64,000 nt of DNA, from the NCBI RefSeq assembly GCF_001426585.1, contig NZ_LMEI01000009.1:720247-784246 (forward strand), written 5' to 3'. This DNA comes from Streptomyces sp. Root431 (GTDB lineage: Bacteria; Actinomycetota; Actinomycetes; Streptomycetales; Streptomycetaceae). The first letter of the stretch is position 1. The number at the start of each line of letters is the position of its first letter. Under the pieces are notes generated by a model. That model was not told the DNA's origin, searched no databases, and saw only the letters and a program-made list of their open reading frames with translations. Of the stretch, positions 51,431-60,390 are shown in pieces. The translations under genes were made by a program, and so were the position numbers.

Positions 51431-52459
51431 ATGCCCGAACTGCGTGTCGTGGCCGTCTCAAACGACGGCACACGACTGGTGCTGAAGGCTGCTGACAGCA
51501 CGGAGTACACACTTCCGATCGACGAGCGGCTCCGCGCCGCCGTGCGCAACGACCGCGCGCGCCTCGGCCAGATCGAGATCGAGGTGGAGAGCCACCTCCG
51601 CCCCCGCGACATCCAGGCACGGATACGAGCCGGTGCCTCCGCCGAGGAGGTCGCCCAGCTCGCCGGCATCCCCGTCGACCGCGTGCGCCGCTTCGAGGGC
51701 CCCGTGCTCGCCGAGCGCGCCTTCATGGCGGAGCGGGCCCGCAAGACCCCGGTCCGCAGGCCCGGGGAGAACAGCGGCCCGCAGCTCGGCGAGGCGGTGC
51801 AGGAGCGGCTGCTGCTCCGCGGCGCCGACAAGGACACCGTGCAGTGGGACTCGTGGCGGCGCGACGACGGCACCTGGGAGGTGCTGCTCGTCTACCGCGT
51901 CGCGGGCGAGGTCCACACGGCCAGCTGGACGTACGACCCGCCCAGGCGGCTCGTCCAGGCCGTGGACGACGAGGCGCGGGCGCTGATCGGCGAGACGGAC
52001 GACACGATCGCCGCCGCGCCGGAGCCGAGCTTCCCCTTCGTGCCGCGCATCGCCCGGCTGCCCCGGGACAGGCCCCTGGACCGGGCGCTCGACCGCCAGC
52101 TGGACCGGCTGGAGCGGCCCGCACCGGCGCCCGAGCCGGAGGAGGAGCGGGACTCTCTGACGAGCCTCCTGGAGGCCGTCCCGAGCTTCCGCGGCGACAT
52201 GGTCGTGCCCGAGCCCCCGGACACGGAGTCCTCGGAGGAGCCGGAGGCGGAGGAGCCGCCGGCCCCGGCCGCCTCGGCGGGCGCGGGTTCCGCGTACGCC
52301 GACGTGCTGATGCCGCGCGCCGTCTCGGGCCACCGCGACCGCCTCACCGGTACCACCGACCGGCAGGCCGAGGCCGACGGCGTCCGCCCCGGCCGCCGCG
52401 CCGCCGTGCCCAGCTGGGACGAGATCGTCTTCGGCACGCGACGCAAGAAGCAGGAGTGA
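51431..52459 (+). CDS. sepH: SepH cell division protein (DUF3071)
   Basis: 342 aa from ATG 51431. N-terminal DUF3071 domain (residues 1-175): MPELRVVAVSNDGTRLVLKA, RPRDIQARIRAGASAEEVAQ, LAGIPVDRVRRFEGPVLAER (HTH-like), RRDDGTWEVLLVYRVAGEVH. The rest is disordered, acidic, Pro-rich, ending in a short Lys/Arg tail (GTRRKKQE). SepH binds FtsZ and promotes ring assembly in Streptomyces. The gene is a Streptomyces marker. Confidence 0.95.
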   Translation: MPELRVVAVSNDGTRLVLKAADSTEYTLPIDERLRAAVRNDRARLGQIEIEVESHLRPRDIQARIRAGASAEEVAQLAGIPVDRVRRFEGPVLAERAFMAERARKTPVRRPGENSGPQLGEAVQERLLLRGADKDTVQWDSWRRDDGTWEVLLVYRVAGEVHTASWTYDPPRRLVQAVDDEARALIGETDDTIAAAPEPSFPFVPRIARLPRDRPLDRALDRQLDRLERPAPAPEPEEERDSLTSLLEAVPSFRGDMVVPEPPDTESSEEPEAEEPPAPAASAGAGSAYADVLMPRAVSGHRDRLTGTTDRQAEADGVRPGRRAAVPSWDEIVFGTRRKKQE

Positions 52460-52483
52460 CCGGCGTACACGCCGGTACCTGAG

Positions 52484-52517
52484 AGGCCCGCGCCGGGCAG
52501 ATCGCCGGCGCGGGCCT
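52484..52517. terminator. 13-bp hairpin after sepH
   Basis: AGGCCCGCGCCGG (52484-52496) pairs with CCGGCGCGGGCCT (52505-52517), then TTCC. Between convergent genes. Confidence 0.85.
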
Positions 52518-52545
52518 TTCCTGTCCTTACGGCCGTACGGACGCG

Positions 52546-53373
52546 CTACTGCGGGTCCGGTCCGGTGGCCACCGGGCGGGCGGGGTCACCGGACCACTCC
52601 GACCACGAGCCGGCGTACAGCGCCGCGGGGATGCCCGCGATCTCCAGGGCCAGGACCTCGTGGGCGCCGGAGACGCCGGAGCCGCAGTAGACCGCGACCG
52701 GGGTGTCCCCGGCCGCGCCGAGCGCGGCGAAGCGGTCCCGCAGGGCGTCGGCGCCCAGGAACCGGCCGTCCGCGTCCACGTTCTCCGTCGTCGGGGCCGA
52801 GACCGCGCCCGGGATGTGCCCGCCGACCCGGTCGATCGGCTCCACGTCACCCCGGTAGCGCTCCGCCGCCCGGGCGTCCAGGAGCAGCCCGGCCCGGGCC
52901 AGCTCCGCCGCCCCGTCGGCGTCGAGCAGCCCGAGCGCGCCCGGCTCCGGCCGGAAGTCGCCCGGCTCCGGCTCGGGGGTCTTCTCGGACAGCTCCCCCG
53001 TCCAGGCCGCCAGACCGCCGTCCAGGACCCGCACGTCCGGGTGACCCGCCCAGCGGAGCAGCCACCAGGCTCGGGCGGCCCCCCAGCCGAGACCGCCGTC
53101 GTACACGACGACGGGCCGCCCCGCCGAGACACCCGCCCGGCGCATCGCGGCCCCGAAGGCCGCCACGTCGGGCAACGGGTGCCGCCCGCCGCTCCCGGGG
53201 GGTCCCGCGAGGTCCGCGTCCAGGTCGACGTAGACGGCTCCGGGCAGGTGACCGGCCTCGTACGCGGGCCGTCCGGGAGGTCCTGCGAGCGTCCAGCGGA
53301 CGTCCAGGAGGACCGGCGGCCGCGCCCCGGCCGACTCGCTCTGAAGTTCGCTTGCGGAGATGATGGGCTTCAT
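52546..53373 (-). CDS. thiosulfate/3-mercaptopyruvate sulfurtransferase
   Basis: 275 aa from ATG 53373. Two rhodanese domains: the first (residues 10-130) is structural (LLDVRWTLAGPPGRPAYEAG, VVYDGGLGWGAARAWW), the second carries the catalytic loop YCGSGVSGAH (Cys about 236). The CGSGV loop fits 3-mercaptopyruvate/thiosulfate use. Final residues WSEWSGDPARPV are a family marker. Confidence 0.9.
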   Translation of the reverse strand: MKPIISASELQSESAGARPPVLLDVRWTLAGPPGRPAYEAGHLPGAVYVDLDADLAGPPGSGGRHPLPDVAAFGAAMRRAGVSAGRPVVVYDGGLGWGAARAWWLLRWAGHPDVRVLDGGLAAWTGELSEKTPEPEPGDFRPEPGALGLLDADGAAELARAGLLLDARAAERYRGDVEPIDRVGGHIPGAVSAPTTENVDADGRFLGADALRDRFAALGAAGDTPVAVYCGSGVSGAHEVLALEIAGIPAALYAGSWSEWSGDPARPVATGPDPQ

Positions 53374-53547
53374 GGGTGCCATCCTCGCGCAGCCGGCAGG
53401 GCCGCGGAGGAGCATCCGGGCGTCATCGCGCGCCAACGCGCCCCCCGAAAGGCGGTGCGGTCGGGACGCGCCGCCCGCCCGCCGGTGCGACCATCGGCCA
53501 TGAGGCACGCGGCACGGCCACGACGATGGTCCGAGGAGAGAGTGACG

Positions 53548-54321
53548 ATGACCGAGGCGACTCGGCGCACACCGGGCACACCCTGCTGGGTGAGCCTGAT
53601 GGTGCACGGGCTTGACGGGACACAGGAGTTCTACAACGCGCTCTTCGGCTGGGAGTTCATCCCCGGCCCGCAGCACCTGGGCCCGTACGTCCGGGCACTG
53701 CTCGACGGCGAGGAGGTGGCGGGCATCGGCCAGCTGCCGCCCGACCGGCACCTGCCCATCGCCTGGACCACCTATCTGGCCACCGACGACGCCGACGAGA
53801 CGTCCGAGACGATCCGCTGCTGCGGCGGCACGGTCGCGGTCGGCCCGCTGGACGCGGGCGAGGCCGGCCGCCTGGCGATCTGCTCCGACCCGGTCGGCGC
53901 GGTCTTCGGCATCTGGCAGGCGGAGGCGCACCACGGCACGGCGACCGCCGGACCGCCGGGAACCCCGGTGTGGAACGAGCTCCTCACCTACGAGACGTCC
54001 TCGGTCGGCAAGTTCTACCGGTCGATCTTCGGCTACGAGGTGGAGCCGGTCGTCTCCGCCGACTTCGACTTCGCCACGCTCCACCTGGACGGCCGCCCGG
54101 TGGCCTCCCTGCACGGCGTCGGAAACGCGCTGCCCAGGGACCGGGGCGCGCACTGGATGACGTACTTCGAGGTCGAGGACACCGACGTGGCCGCCCGGCT
54201 CGTCACGGAGCTCGGCGGGCACGTACTGCGGCCTCCGAGGAACGGCACGGCGGGGCGGCAGGCCCTGGTGACGGACCCGGAGGGCGCGGTGTTCACGCTC
54301 GTCAGGTCCGTCGACCACTAG
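53548..54321 (+). CDS. VOC-family protein, two glyoxalase-like domains
   Basis: 257 aa from ATG 53548 behind GAGGAGAG. Two tandem VOC repeats, each with FYNALFGWEF / FYRSIFGYEV. Metal residues are partly lost, so function could be binding only. No substrate inferred. Confidence 0.88.
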   Translation: MTEATRRTPGTPCWVSLMVHGLDGTQEFYNALFGWEFIPGPQHLGPYVRALLDGEEVAGIGQLPPDRHLPIAWTTYLATDDADETSETIRCCGGTVAVGPLDAGEAGRLAICSDPVGAVFGIWQAEAHHGTATAGPPGTPVWNELLTYETSSVGKFYRSIFGYEVEPVVSADFDFATLHLDGRPVASLHGVGNALPRDRGAHWMTYFEVEDTDVAARLVTELGGHVLRPPRNGTAGRQALVTDPEGAVFTLVRSVDH

Positions 54322-54335
54322 GGGGCGTCTCCGGC

Positions 54336-55787
54336 TCAGGCCCTGCGGGCCCGGGCGAGACCCCGGCGGAATCGCGACGTCCCGGCGGCGGCAGCCGGCT
54401 CCGGGGCCGTCGCGTCCTCCGCGCCCGGCAGGCCGAGCTGGGTGAGCCGCTGGGCGCAGAAGTGGTGCGCGATGCCGGGCTCCGTGTGGTGCTCGGCCAG
54501 GAAGCGGGCGGCCTCCTCCCGGAGCCCCGGGTGGCTCTTGTGCCGCATGCAGTAGCCGACGGCCCGGACCAGGGGCGCGAGCGAGTCCGGGGCCGTGCCG
54601 GGCACCGCGGGCTCCTCGCCCCCCTCCAGGTCCGCGACCAGGTGGTCGACGACGGTGAGCGGGATCCGGTTGCTGTTCTCGAAGGGGGTGAGCCGTTCGA
54701 GGACCTCGACCGTGCCCACGCGGGCGATCGGGATGCCGTAGTAGACGGCGGCGGTGAGCATCGCCGTGGAGAAGCAGCCGATGACGAGCCGCGGCCGGCA
54801 CCGCTCGTAGAAGGTCTCGGCGAGCAGCGGCCCGTCGAGGACCGTCAGCCGGACGCCGAGCTCCGCCGCCTCCTCGTGGAGGGCCTGGGAGTAGCGGACG
54901 GGCGCGGTCGGGTGCGGCTTGAAGACCACCGATCCGTGTCCGGCCGCCGCCGCTCCGCGCAGCATCCGGACGTGCAGCTCCTCTTCCTCCTCGGCGGTGA
55001 GGAGGTTGAGGGCGGCGAGGTACTGGCCGAGCAGGAGGGCCGTCGGCTCGGCGGCGATGGCCCGGGCGATCGGCAAGTCCGCGTCCGCACCCCTGCCAGC
55101 GTCCGTGTCCGTGTCCGTGTCCGCTTGCTCGTCGGCGCGGGAGGCCTCGGCGATCTCGGCGAGCACCGCGCGGAAGGCGTTGTCCGGGACGAGCTCGGGC
55201 TCGACGCCGTACTCGCTCAGGAGCAGGGGCCGCAGCCCCGGCACCAGATCGAGGTGGAGGACCCGGCGGATGCGGATGGCGATCGACTGGGCGAGGTCGG
55301 AGCGGGTCGGGCCGTAGCTCATGAGGCCGTCCGCGTAGACGTCGACCGAGCTCTCGGGGAAGGCCGCGGCGAGTGCCTTGGCAGGGTTGACCTGGATGGA
55401 TTCGACGATCAGCTCGACCCGGGCGCTGCCGAGGTCCCAGGCGGTCCGCAGCACGCGCTGCCAGAGCGGGCTCTCCTCGGGCCGGGGCGCCCAGGCGGCG
55501 GGGTGGTACGGGTGGATCGTCTCGTTCCAGTCGAGCGTGCCGTCGAAGCGGGCGGCGATCCGCTCGTACCCGGTCATCGTCTCCAGGCGCAGCGCGGTCT
55601 CCGGGATCTCGGCGTTGTGCGAGATCAGGAGGAGGCGGCGGGCGTCCTCGCGGGGGCCGAACTGTCCGGCGTCCAGCGCGGCCGCCAGCGTGGCCGCTCC
55701 GTAGAGGGTGGACACCTGGAAGATCTGCACCGGGCGGGGGTCGTCAGCCGTGCCGGAGGCCATGGCGGGGGTCGTGTCGGGAGCCAT
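54336..55787 (-). CDS. alpha-2,8-polysialyltransferase-like glycosyltransferase
   Basis: 483 aa. Marks seen: VVFKPHPTAPVRY (KPHP nucleotide-sugar region), VIGCFSTAMLTAAVYYGIP (S/T-rich acceptor motif) and DVYADGLMSYGPTR. This matches the bacterial polysialyltransferase family (PF07388), found widely in Actinobacteria for unknown glycans. Residues about 215-230 are a TDTDTD run encoded by short repeats. Three bases after the GT2 gene stop, so co-transcribed. Confidence 0.82.
   Translation of the reverse strand: MAPDTTPAMASGTADDPRPVQIFQVSTLYGAATLAAALDAGQFGPREDARRLLLISHNAEIPETALRLETMTGYERIAARFDGTLDWNETIHPYHPAAWAPRPEESPLWQRVLRTAWDLGSARVELIVESIQVNPAKALAAAFPESSVDVYADGLMSYGPTRSDLAQSIAIRIRRVLHLDLVPGLRPLLLSEYGVEPELVPDNAFRAVLAEIAEASRADEQADTDTDTDAGRGADADLPIARAIAAEPTALLLGQYLAALNLLTAEEEEELHVRMLRGAAAAGHGSVVFKPHPTAPVRYSQALHEEAAELGVRLTVLDGPLLAETFYERCRPRLVIGCFSTAMLTAAVYYGIPIARVGTVEVLERLTPFENSNRIPLTVVDHLVADLEGGEEPAVPGTAPDSLAPLVRAVGYCMRHKSHPGLREEAARFLAEHHTEPGIAHHFCAQRLTQLGLPGAEDATAPEPAAAAGTSRFRRGLARARRA
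55085..55130. repeat. 6-bp repeats coding TDTD run
   Basis: GTCCGT/GTCCGC units in tandem in the polysialyltransferase-like gene. They keep frame and encode alternating Asp/Thr. Confidence 0.6.
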
Positions 55788-55790
55788 GGG

Positions 55791-56756
55791 TCAGGCGGTC
55801 CTTCCGGGTTCGCGCAGGCTCCGGAGGAGGGTGCTGCGCGGGATGTCCATGGTGGTCAGGGTCTCGTCGAGCACCTGCTGCGGCATGCGGCGCAGGGCGT
55901 CGCCGACGTCGGTGCGCAGCCGTGCGGCGACGTCGGGCTCGTACTTCCCGACCTTGCCCATGTGGAAGGCGATCATCGCGCAGTAGGTGCGGACGGCCTT
56001 CGGAAGGAATCGGTCCGCCTCGGGGTCCCGGGAGACGTCGTCGAGCAGGAGGTCGTACGAGGGAATGAAGTCCAGCTGCCGGTTGTCGGTGATCTGGGTG
56101 AGCGAGGTGGTGACGCCCCGCCGGTAGAAGACTCCGTGCAGGGAAAGCGCCGCGAACGTGGTGGCCTTGAGGTGGAGACGCCAGATCCAGAGGCGGTCCT
56201 CGGCTGTTCTCAGGGACGTCTCGAAACGCGATGCGCCGTTCTCGAAGAGCCGTCCGCTGTAAATTCCGAAGGGGACGAAGGGATAGTCGACCATCGTCAC
56301 CATGCTGGCGGGCGAAATGCCGTCCCTGGGGTCCATCACCGCGTCGCGGACCTTGGCGGGGGCGTAGCGGATCTGCCGTTTCCGGCCTTCCGACAGGACG
56401 TGGTCGGTACGGGCGAAATCGCAGCCCAGGCGGGAGATGCCGGCCACGGCGGCGCTCAGGTGCCCGGGCGCGTACCAGTCGTCGCCGTCCAGGAAGGTGA
56501 GGTAGTCGCCCCGCGCCGCATCGATTCCGGTGTTGCGCGCCTGGGCGACGCCGCGATTCGTCTCGTGGCGGATGACGGTGGCGTTCGGGAGTCGGTCGCG
56601 CCAGCGGTCGAGGATTTCCGGGGTGTCGTCCGTCGAGCAGTCGTCGATCAGCAGGAACTCGAATTCCGGGTTCGCGTTGTTCGCAAGACTGCGCAGGGTG
56701 TCGGGAGCATAGGGCCCGACATTGTGGAACGGGACGACGACGGACAGTTTTGGCAC
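55791..56756 (-). CDS. GT2-family glycosyltransferase
   Basis: 321 aa from GTG 56756 (PKLSVVVPFHNVGPYAPDTL), with GGGGA upstream; ATG 56783 would add nine residues. GT-A fold: LLIDDCSTDDTPEIL, FLDGDDWYAPGHL (DxD), and EDRLWIWRLHL. Third-position G/C is somewhat lower in the first 300 bases than in neighbouring genes. Precedes the polysialyltransferase-like gene, suggesting a glycan or teichoic-type wall polymer locus. Confidence 0.9.
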   Translation of the reverse strand: MPKLSVVVPFHNVGPYAPDTLRSLANNANPEFEFLLIDDCSTDDTPEILDRWRDRLPNATVIRHETNRGVAQARNTGIDAARGDYLTFLDGDDWYAPGHLSAAVAGISRLGCDFARTDHVLSEGRKRQIRYAPAKVRDAVMDPRDGISPASMVTMVDYPFVPFGIYSGRLFENGASRFETSLRTAEDRLWIWRLHLKATTFAALSLHGVFYRRGVTTSLTQITDNRQLDFIPSYDLLLDDVSRDPEADRFLPKAVRTYCAMIAFHMGKVGKYEPDVAARLRTDVGDALRRMPQQVLDETLTTMDIPRSTLLRSLREPGRTA

Positions 56757-56886
56757 TCGGAATCCCCACACTGAATCGAACAATTAAACGCCGGTACGGC
56801 GGGCACAGTAGCCGTCCACATTTCCGGCTGAACGAGCCACGGGTGCACTCCGGGTGAACTCTTGTCGTCCCTGATGGAAACCCCCG

Positions 56887-59565
56887 TCAGGGCCGTGCGC
56901 GGAGTGACCGGCGGCGCAGGACCACCGTCGCGGCCAGGGCCAGGAGCGCGGCCGCTCCGACGGCGCCGCCGAGGCGGAGCCCCGGTGGCCGGAAGGTGCA
57001 GCCGACCTTCGTCGCCCGCCCGTCGAGGGGGACGGCGACGAGGCCTTGGTAAGCACGGGCGGGCACGGCTTCCGCGTCGCCCGCGGCGCAGCGCCAGCCG
57101 GAGATGCGGGGCGCGGCGAGCACGGCGACGCCCGTGCTGCCCGGGGGCAGTTCGGCCGTGACGCCGTGGCCGCCGGCGCTCACGCGGGTGGCGCCGGTGG
57201 CGGTGAGCTGTCGTACGGCGGAGTCGAGCCGTTCCCGGACGAGGCAGCCGACGGGTTGACTCGGCAGCCGGATCCCGGCCTCGGGCAGCAGGTCGATCCG
57301 CACCTCGCCGGAGGCGGGCACGGTCCCGAGGGCCCGCATGGGGGCGCGTACGGACGGCGGCTTGCCCTCGAAGTCGACGGCGGCTCCCCCGGCCTCCGCT
57401 CCCGCCAGAGTCGCCGAGCCCTTGTACTCGGGGGCCCAGAACCAGACGGCGGAGCCCGCAGGGCAGCGGGTGGCGAGGGTGCGTCCGGTGCGGCGCGTGT
57501 CCCGCGGCAGCTCGTACACCGAGGCACCGAGGAGGAGTTCCTGCCGGACGAAGGCGGAGTCCCCCGGGCGGGGGGCGCGCGCCTCGCGCGGGCGGACGGT
57601 CACCAGGGGCGGTACGGGGGTCGTCGTGGCGGTGACCTCGGCGCGGGGCCGCGCGTCCTGGCGTACGGGCTCCGTCGGCTCCGAACGCAGCCGGGTGCCG
57701 ATGGAGAAGAGGGCGTCGGTCACGGGGTTGTCGAGGGTGACCGGGTGCCGGCCCTTGGCGTAGTAGCCGAAGCCGAGGGAGGCGAGGGTGGAGGAGGTCA
57801 CGTCGGCGGTGAGGCTGCTGTAGTAGTCGGCGCCCTGGCCTCCGACGAGGAGGACGTCGTTGCCGCCGGGCACCTCTCCGGGGTCCGTGCGGTAGCGGGG
57901 CCAGGCGTCCGCGCGCGCCGCCTCGCGGGCCGCGGACGCGTGCCAGGGGCCGGTCCGGGGCGACCAGGAGACCTCGCTCCGCTGCTGTTCCTCGATCCGC
58001 TTGCCGGTCACGACGGTCTCGCCGGCCTGGGCGACGACGAAGAGGATCACGGCCAGGGCGGGCAGGAGGCGGCCTGCCGTGCTGACCGCGTTCCGCCGGA
58101 CGCCCTCGCGGGCGAGGAGGGCGGCGACGAGCGCCAGGGCCGCGGCGGCGAGGAAGGCGGGGAAGGTCCAGTCGTCGATGTCGACGCTCCCCCGGGCCGC
58201 CAGCGCGAGGGCCCCGAGCAGGGCGCCGCCCGCGAGGAGCGCGGCAGGCCGGGGCACTCCCTGGGCGACCGAGAGCCAGGCGGCGATCAGCAGGAGACCG
58301 CTCAGGACGAAGGTCTGACGGTACGGAATGCCGTTGGGCGAGGCGCCCGCGTGCCAGAGCAGATGGGTGGGCTCCCACTGGAGGGAGAGCGTCACCAGGA
58401 CGACCGCCGCCGTCCAGCCGGCCCGGACGCGCGGGGCGACGGCCCGGTTGAAGGGCAGGGTCAGGGCGAGGGCGAGGGCGGGCGTACCGATGAAGAGGGC
58501 GGGGCTGGCCACGCTCGCGGTGGCGGGCAGGAACCGGGCGAGGAGGTCCGTCCAGGCGGCGGGCGCGAAGGTGGTCACGGGCGTCGGGTCGGCGACCTTG
58601 GTGCCGAGGAAGACGACCACGACGAGCGGCGCGGCGAGCCCGATGCCGATGAGCACGCTCCGGGCGGCGCGGAGCGCGCCGGCGATCCGCTGCCGGGCGA
58701 CGGACTGCCCGGCGGTCTGCTGCCCGGCCGTCGTGCTCTCCTCGGCGGTGAGGAGCCGGACGGCGAGGAAGACGGCCGCGCCCAGGGTGGCCATGTAGGC
58801 GGTGTAGAAGTTGGCGATCCAGGCCAGGGCGACGACGAGGGGGCCGAGGACGGGACGGCGGGCGGTGCGGGCCCACTCGCCGACCAGGCAGAGCAGTGGG
58901 AAGGCGACGAGCCCGTCGAGCCACATGGGCACGGTGGCGCCGTAGTTGAGGGTCCAGCCGGAGAGGGCGTACGCGGTGCCGAGCACGGCGGCGACGGGCC
59001 AGGGGCCGGGGCGCAGCCGCAGGAGCAGCAGCGCCGCGGCGGCGCCCGCGGCACTGATCTTGGCGGCGGTGACGACGTACAGGGCGAGTTCGATCCGGTC
59101 CGCCGGGAAGAGGACGACGAGCAGATCGAAGGGGCTGCTCAGGTAGGTGCCGATGTCGCCGAGGAAGTTCGAGCCGAAGCCGGAGTTCCAGTTGAGGAAG
59201 GCGTCGCCGTGCGTCTCGCCGAGGAGGAGCGCGCGCCAGTAGGCGTGGAACGGCAGGTACTGCTGGCCGAGATCGACGATGTTCCTGGTCACGGGCCCGA
59301 AGGGGTACGTGCGGGACAGCGCGGTCGCGAGACAGAGCAGCGCGGCGGTGAGGAGGGAGGCGGCGAGCGGGGCGGCGGCGGCCGGGGCGAGCGGGCCCCG
59401 TGGCGAGGGACCCGACCGGCGGCCCGACCTGAGAAACGACGGGAGAACCGACGGGAGAACCGACCGGAGGCCCGGCCCGCGCCGGGCCCCGCCGTCCCCC
59501 TCCTCGCCGTCGACCTCGTCGCGCACGGTCTCGGCGGCGGGGGGCACACGTCCTCCAGGGGGCAC
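56887..59565 (-). CDS. YfhO-family polytopic membrane protein (GT-C-like)
   Basis: 892 aa. About 12-13 membrane segments in two blocks, with long loops. Motifs: DLGQQYLPFHAYWRALLLGE, FGSNFLGDIGTYLSSPFDLL, TVPMWLDGLVAFPLLCLVGE and a large extracytoplasmic C-terminal region ending with a final helix. Matches YfhO, lipid-linked-sugar-using GT-C proteins that glycosylate wall polymers. GTG 59565 used; GTG 59547 (GGAGGA three bases upstream) is an alternative. The N-terminal 60 residues are disordered and include VLPSVLPSFLRSG. Confidence 0.85.
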   Translation of the reverse strand: MPPGGRVPPAAETVRDEVDGEEGDGGARRGPGLRSVLPSVLPSFLRSGRRSGPSPRGPLAPAAAAPLAASLLTAALLCLATALSRTYPFGPVTRNIVDLGQQYLPFHAYWRALLLGETHGDAFLNWNSGFGSNFLGDIGTYLSSPFDLLVVLFPADRIELALYVVTAAKISAAGAAAALLLLRLRPGPWPVAAVLGTAYALSGWTLNYGATVPMWLDGLVAFPLLCLVGEWARTARRPVLGPLVVALAWIANFYTAYMATLGAAVFLAVRLLTAEESTTAGQQTAGQSVARQRIAGALRAARSVLIGIGLAAPLVVVVFLGTKVADPTPVTTFAPAAWTDLLARFLPATASVASPALFIGTPALALALTLPFNRAVAPRVRAGWTAAVVLVTLSLQWEPTHLLWHAGASPNGIPYRQTFVLSGLLLIAAWLSVAQGVPRPAALLAGGALLGALALAARGSVDIDDWTFPAFLAAAALALVAALLAREGVRRNAVSTAGRLLPALAVILFVVAQAGETVVTGKRIEEQQRSEVSWSPRTGPWHASAAREAARADAWPRYRTDPGEVPGGNDVLLVGGQGADYYSSLTADVTSSTLASLGFGYYAKGRHPVTLDNPVTDALFSIGTRLRSEPTEPVRQDARPRAEVTATTTPVPPLVTVRPREARAPRPGDSAFVRQELLLGASVYELPRDTRRTGRTLATRCPAGSAVWFWAPEYKGSATLAGAEAGGAAVDFEGKPPSVRAPMRALGTVPASGEVRIDLLPEAGIRLPSQPVGCLVRERLDSAVRQLTATGATRVSAGGHGVTAELPPGSTGVAVLAAPRISGWRCAAGDAEAVPARAYQGLVAVPLDGRATKVGCTFRPPGLRLGGAVGAAALLALAATVVLRRRSLRARP

Positions 59566-59703
59566 ACGGAGCGGGGAACGCCCGGAGGTGGAATCGTCAC
59601 GGGCCGACCGCCATTACCGCCGAGGCGGGCGACCCGTAACCGATCATCAGGCGGTGTTCCGGTACACCCCGGGTGAACACCCGGTGCCGCGAGGAGGAGT
59701 GGG

Positions 59704-60321
59704 TCAGCCGTTCGAGCCCACGAGCTCGTCGACCGTACGGGCGACCGTGCCGAACAGGTCGGAGACCGTCGTCAGGCTCGCGATCTGGAGCACGTCCGCC
59801 GCGACGACGGTGCCGTCCGGCGCCGGCAGGGGGCGGGTGGCGGTGGCCTCGGCGACCACGGTCGGGCGGTAGCCGAGGTTGAAGGCGCCCTGCGCGGTGA
59901 AGAGGACGCACATGTGCGTCATGAATCCGGCGATGACGAGGTCGCCGCCGGTACCGGCGCCGAGGTCCTTGAGGGTCTGCTCCAGGTCCGTGGCGTGGAA
60001 GGCGTTCGGGGCCTGCTTGACGACCACCTTCTCGCCCTCGATCGGGGCGACTTCGGCGCTGATCGAGCCGATCTCGGCACGGATGTCGTACGGAGTGCCC
60101 TCGCCGCCGTCGTTCACGACGTGGACGACGGGCGCGCCGGCGGCGCGGGCGGCGGCGAGCAGCCGGGCTCCGGCGGCCACGGCCTCCTCGGCCCCGTCGA
60201 GCAGCATGACGCCGGTGCGGTAGGTGTTCTGGAAGTCGATCATGATCAGGGTGGACTCGGCCAGGCGCGGGAGCTCCTGGGGCAGGCCGATCACATCGCG
60301 CAGGGTGGTGGAGGCGGTCAT
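59704..60321 (-). CDS. isochorismatase-family cysteine hydrolase
   Basis: 205 aa. Catalytic Asp in LIMIDFQNTY, Lys in KVVVKQAPNAFHATDLE, and nucleophile Cys in GFMTHMCVLFTAQGAF. Family hydrolyses amide or vinyl ether bonds in nicotinamide-like and other small molecules. Sixty-nine bases from the upstream MBL-fold lipoprotein gene, with a 12-bp triple repeat in between; likely same transcript. Confidence 0.9.
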   Translation of the reverse strand: MTASTTLRDVIGLPQELPRLAESTLIMIDFQNTYRTGVMLLDGAEEAVAAGARLLAAARAAGAPVVHVVNDGGEGTPYDIRAEIGSISAEVAPIEGEKVVVKQAPNAFHATDLEQTLKDLGAGTGGDLVIAGFMTHMCVLFTAQGAFNLGYRPTVVAEATATRPLPAPDGTVVAADVLQIASLTTVSDLFGTVARTVDELVGSNG

Positions 60322-60330
60322 GGTGGTTCC

Positions 60331-60366
60331 TTTCGATGCGTCTTTCGGTGCGTCTTTCGATGCGTG
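60331..60366. repeat. three tandem 12-bp copies
   Basis: TTTCGATGCGTC, TTTCGGTGCGTC, TTTCGATGCGTG at 60331, 60343 and 60355. Just upstream of the isochorismatase-like start. Confidence 0.88.
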
Positions 60367-60390
60367 ACGGGAAGAGGGGGCGCCGAGCGC

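Noticed and set aside
57046..59676. 876-codon plus-strand frame opposite the YfhO gene
   Set aside because: Translation is Gly/Glu/Arg-rich mirror sequence; the opposite strand gives a clean polytopic membrane protein.
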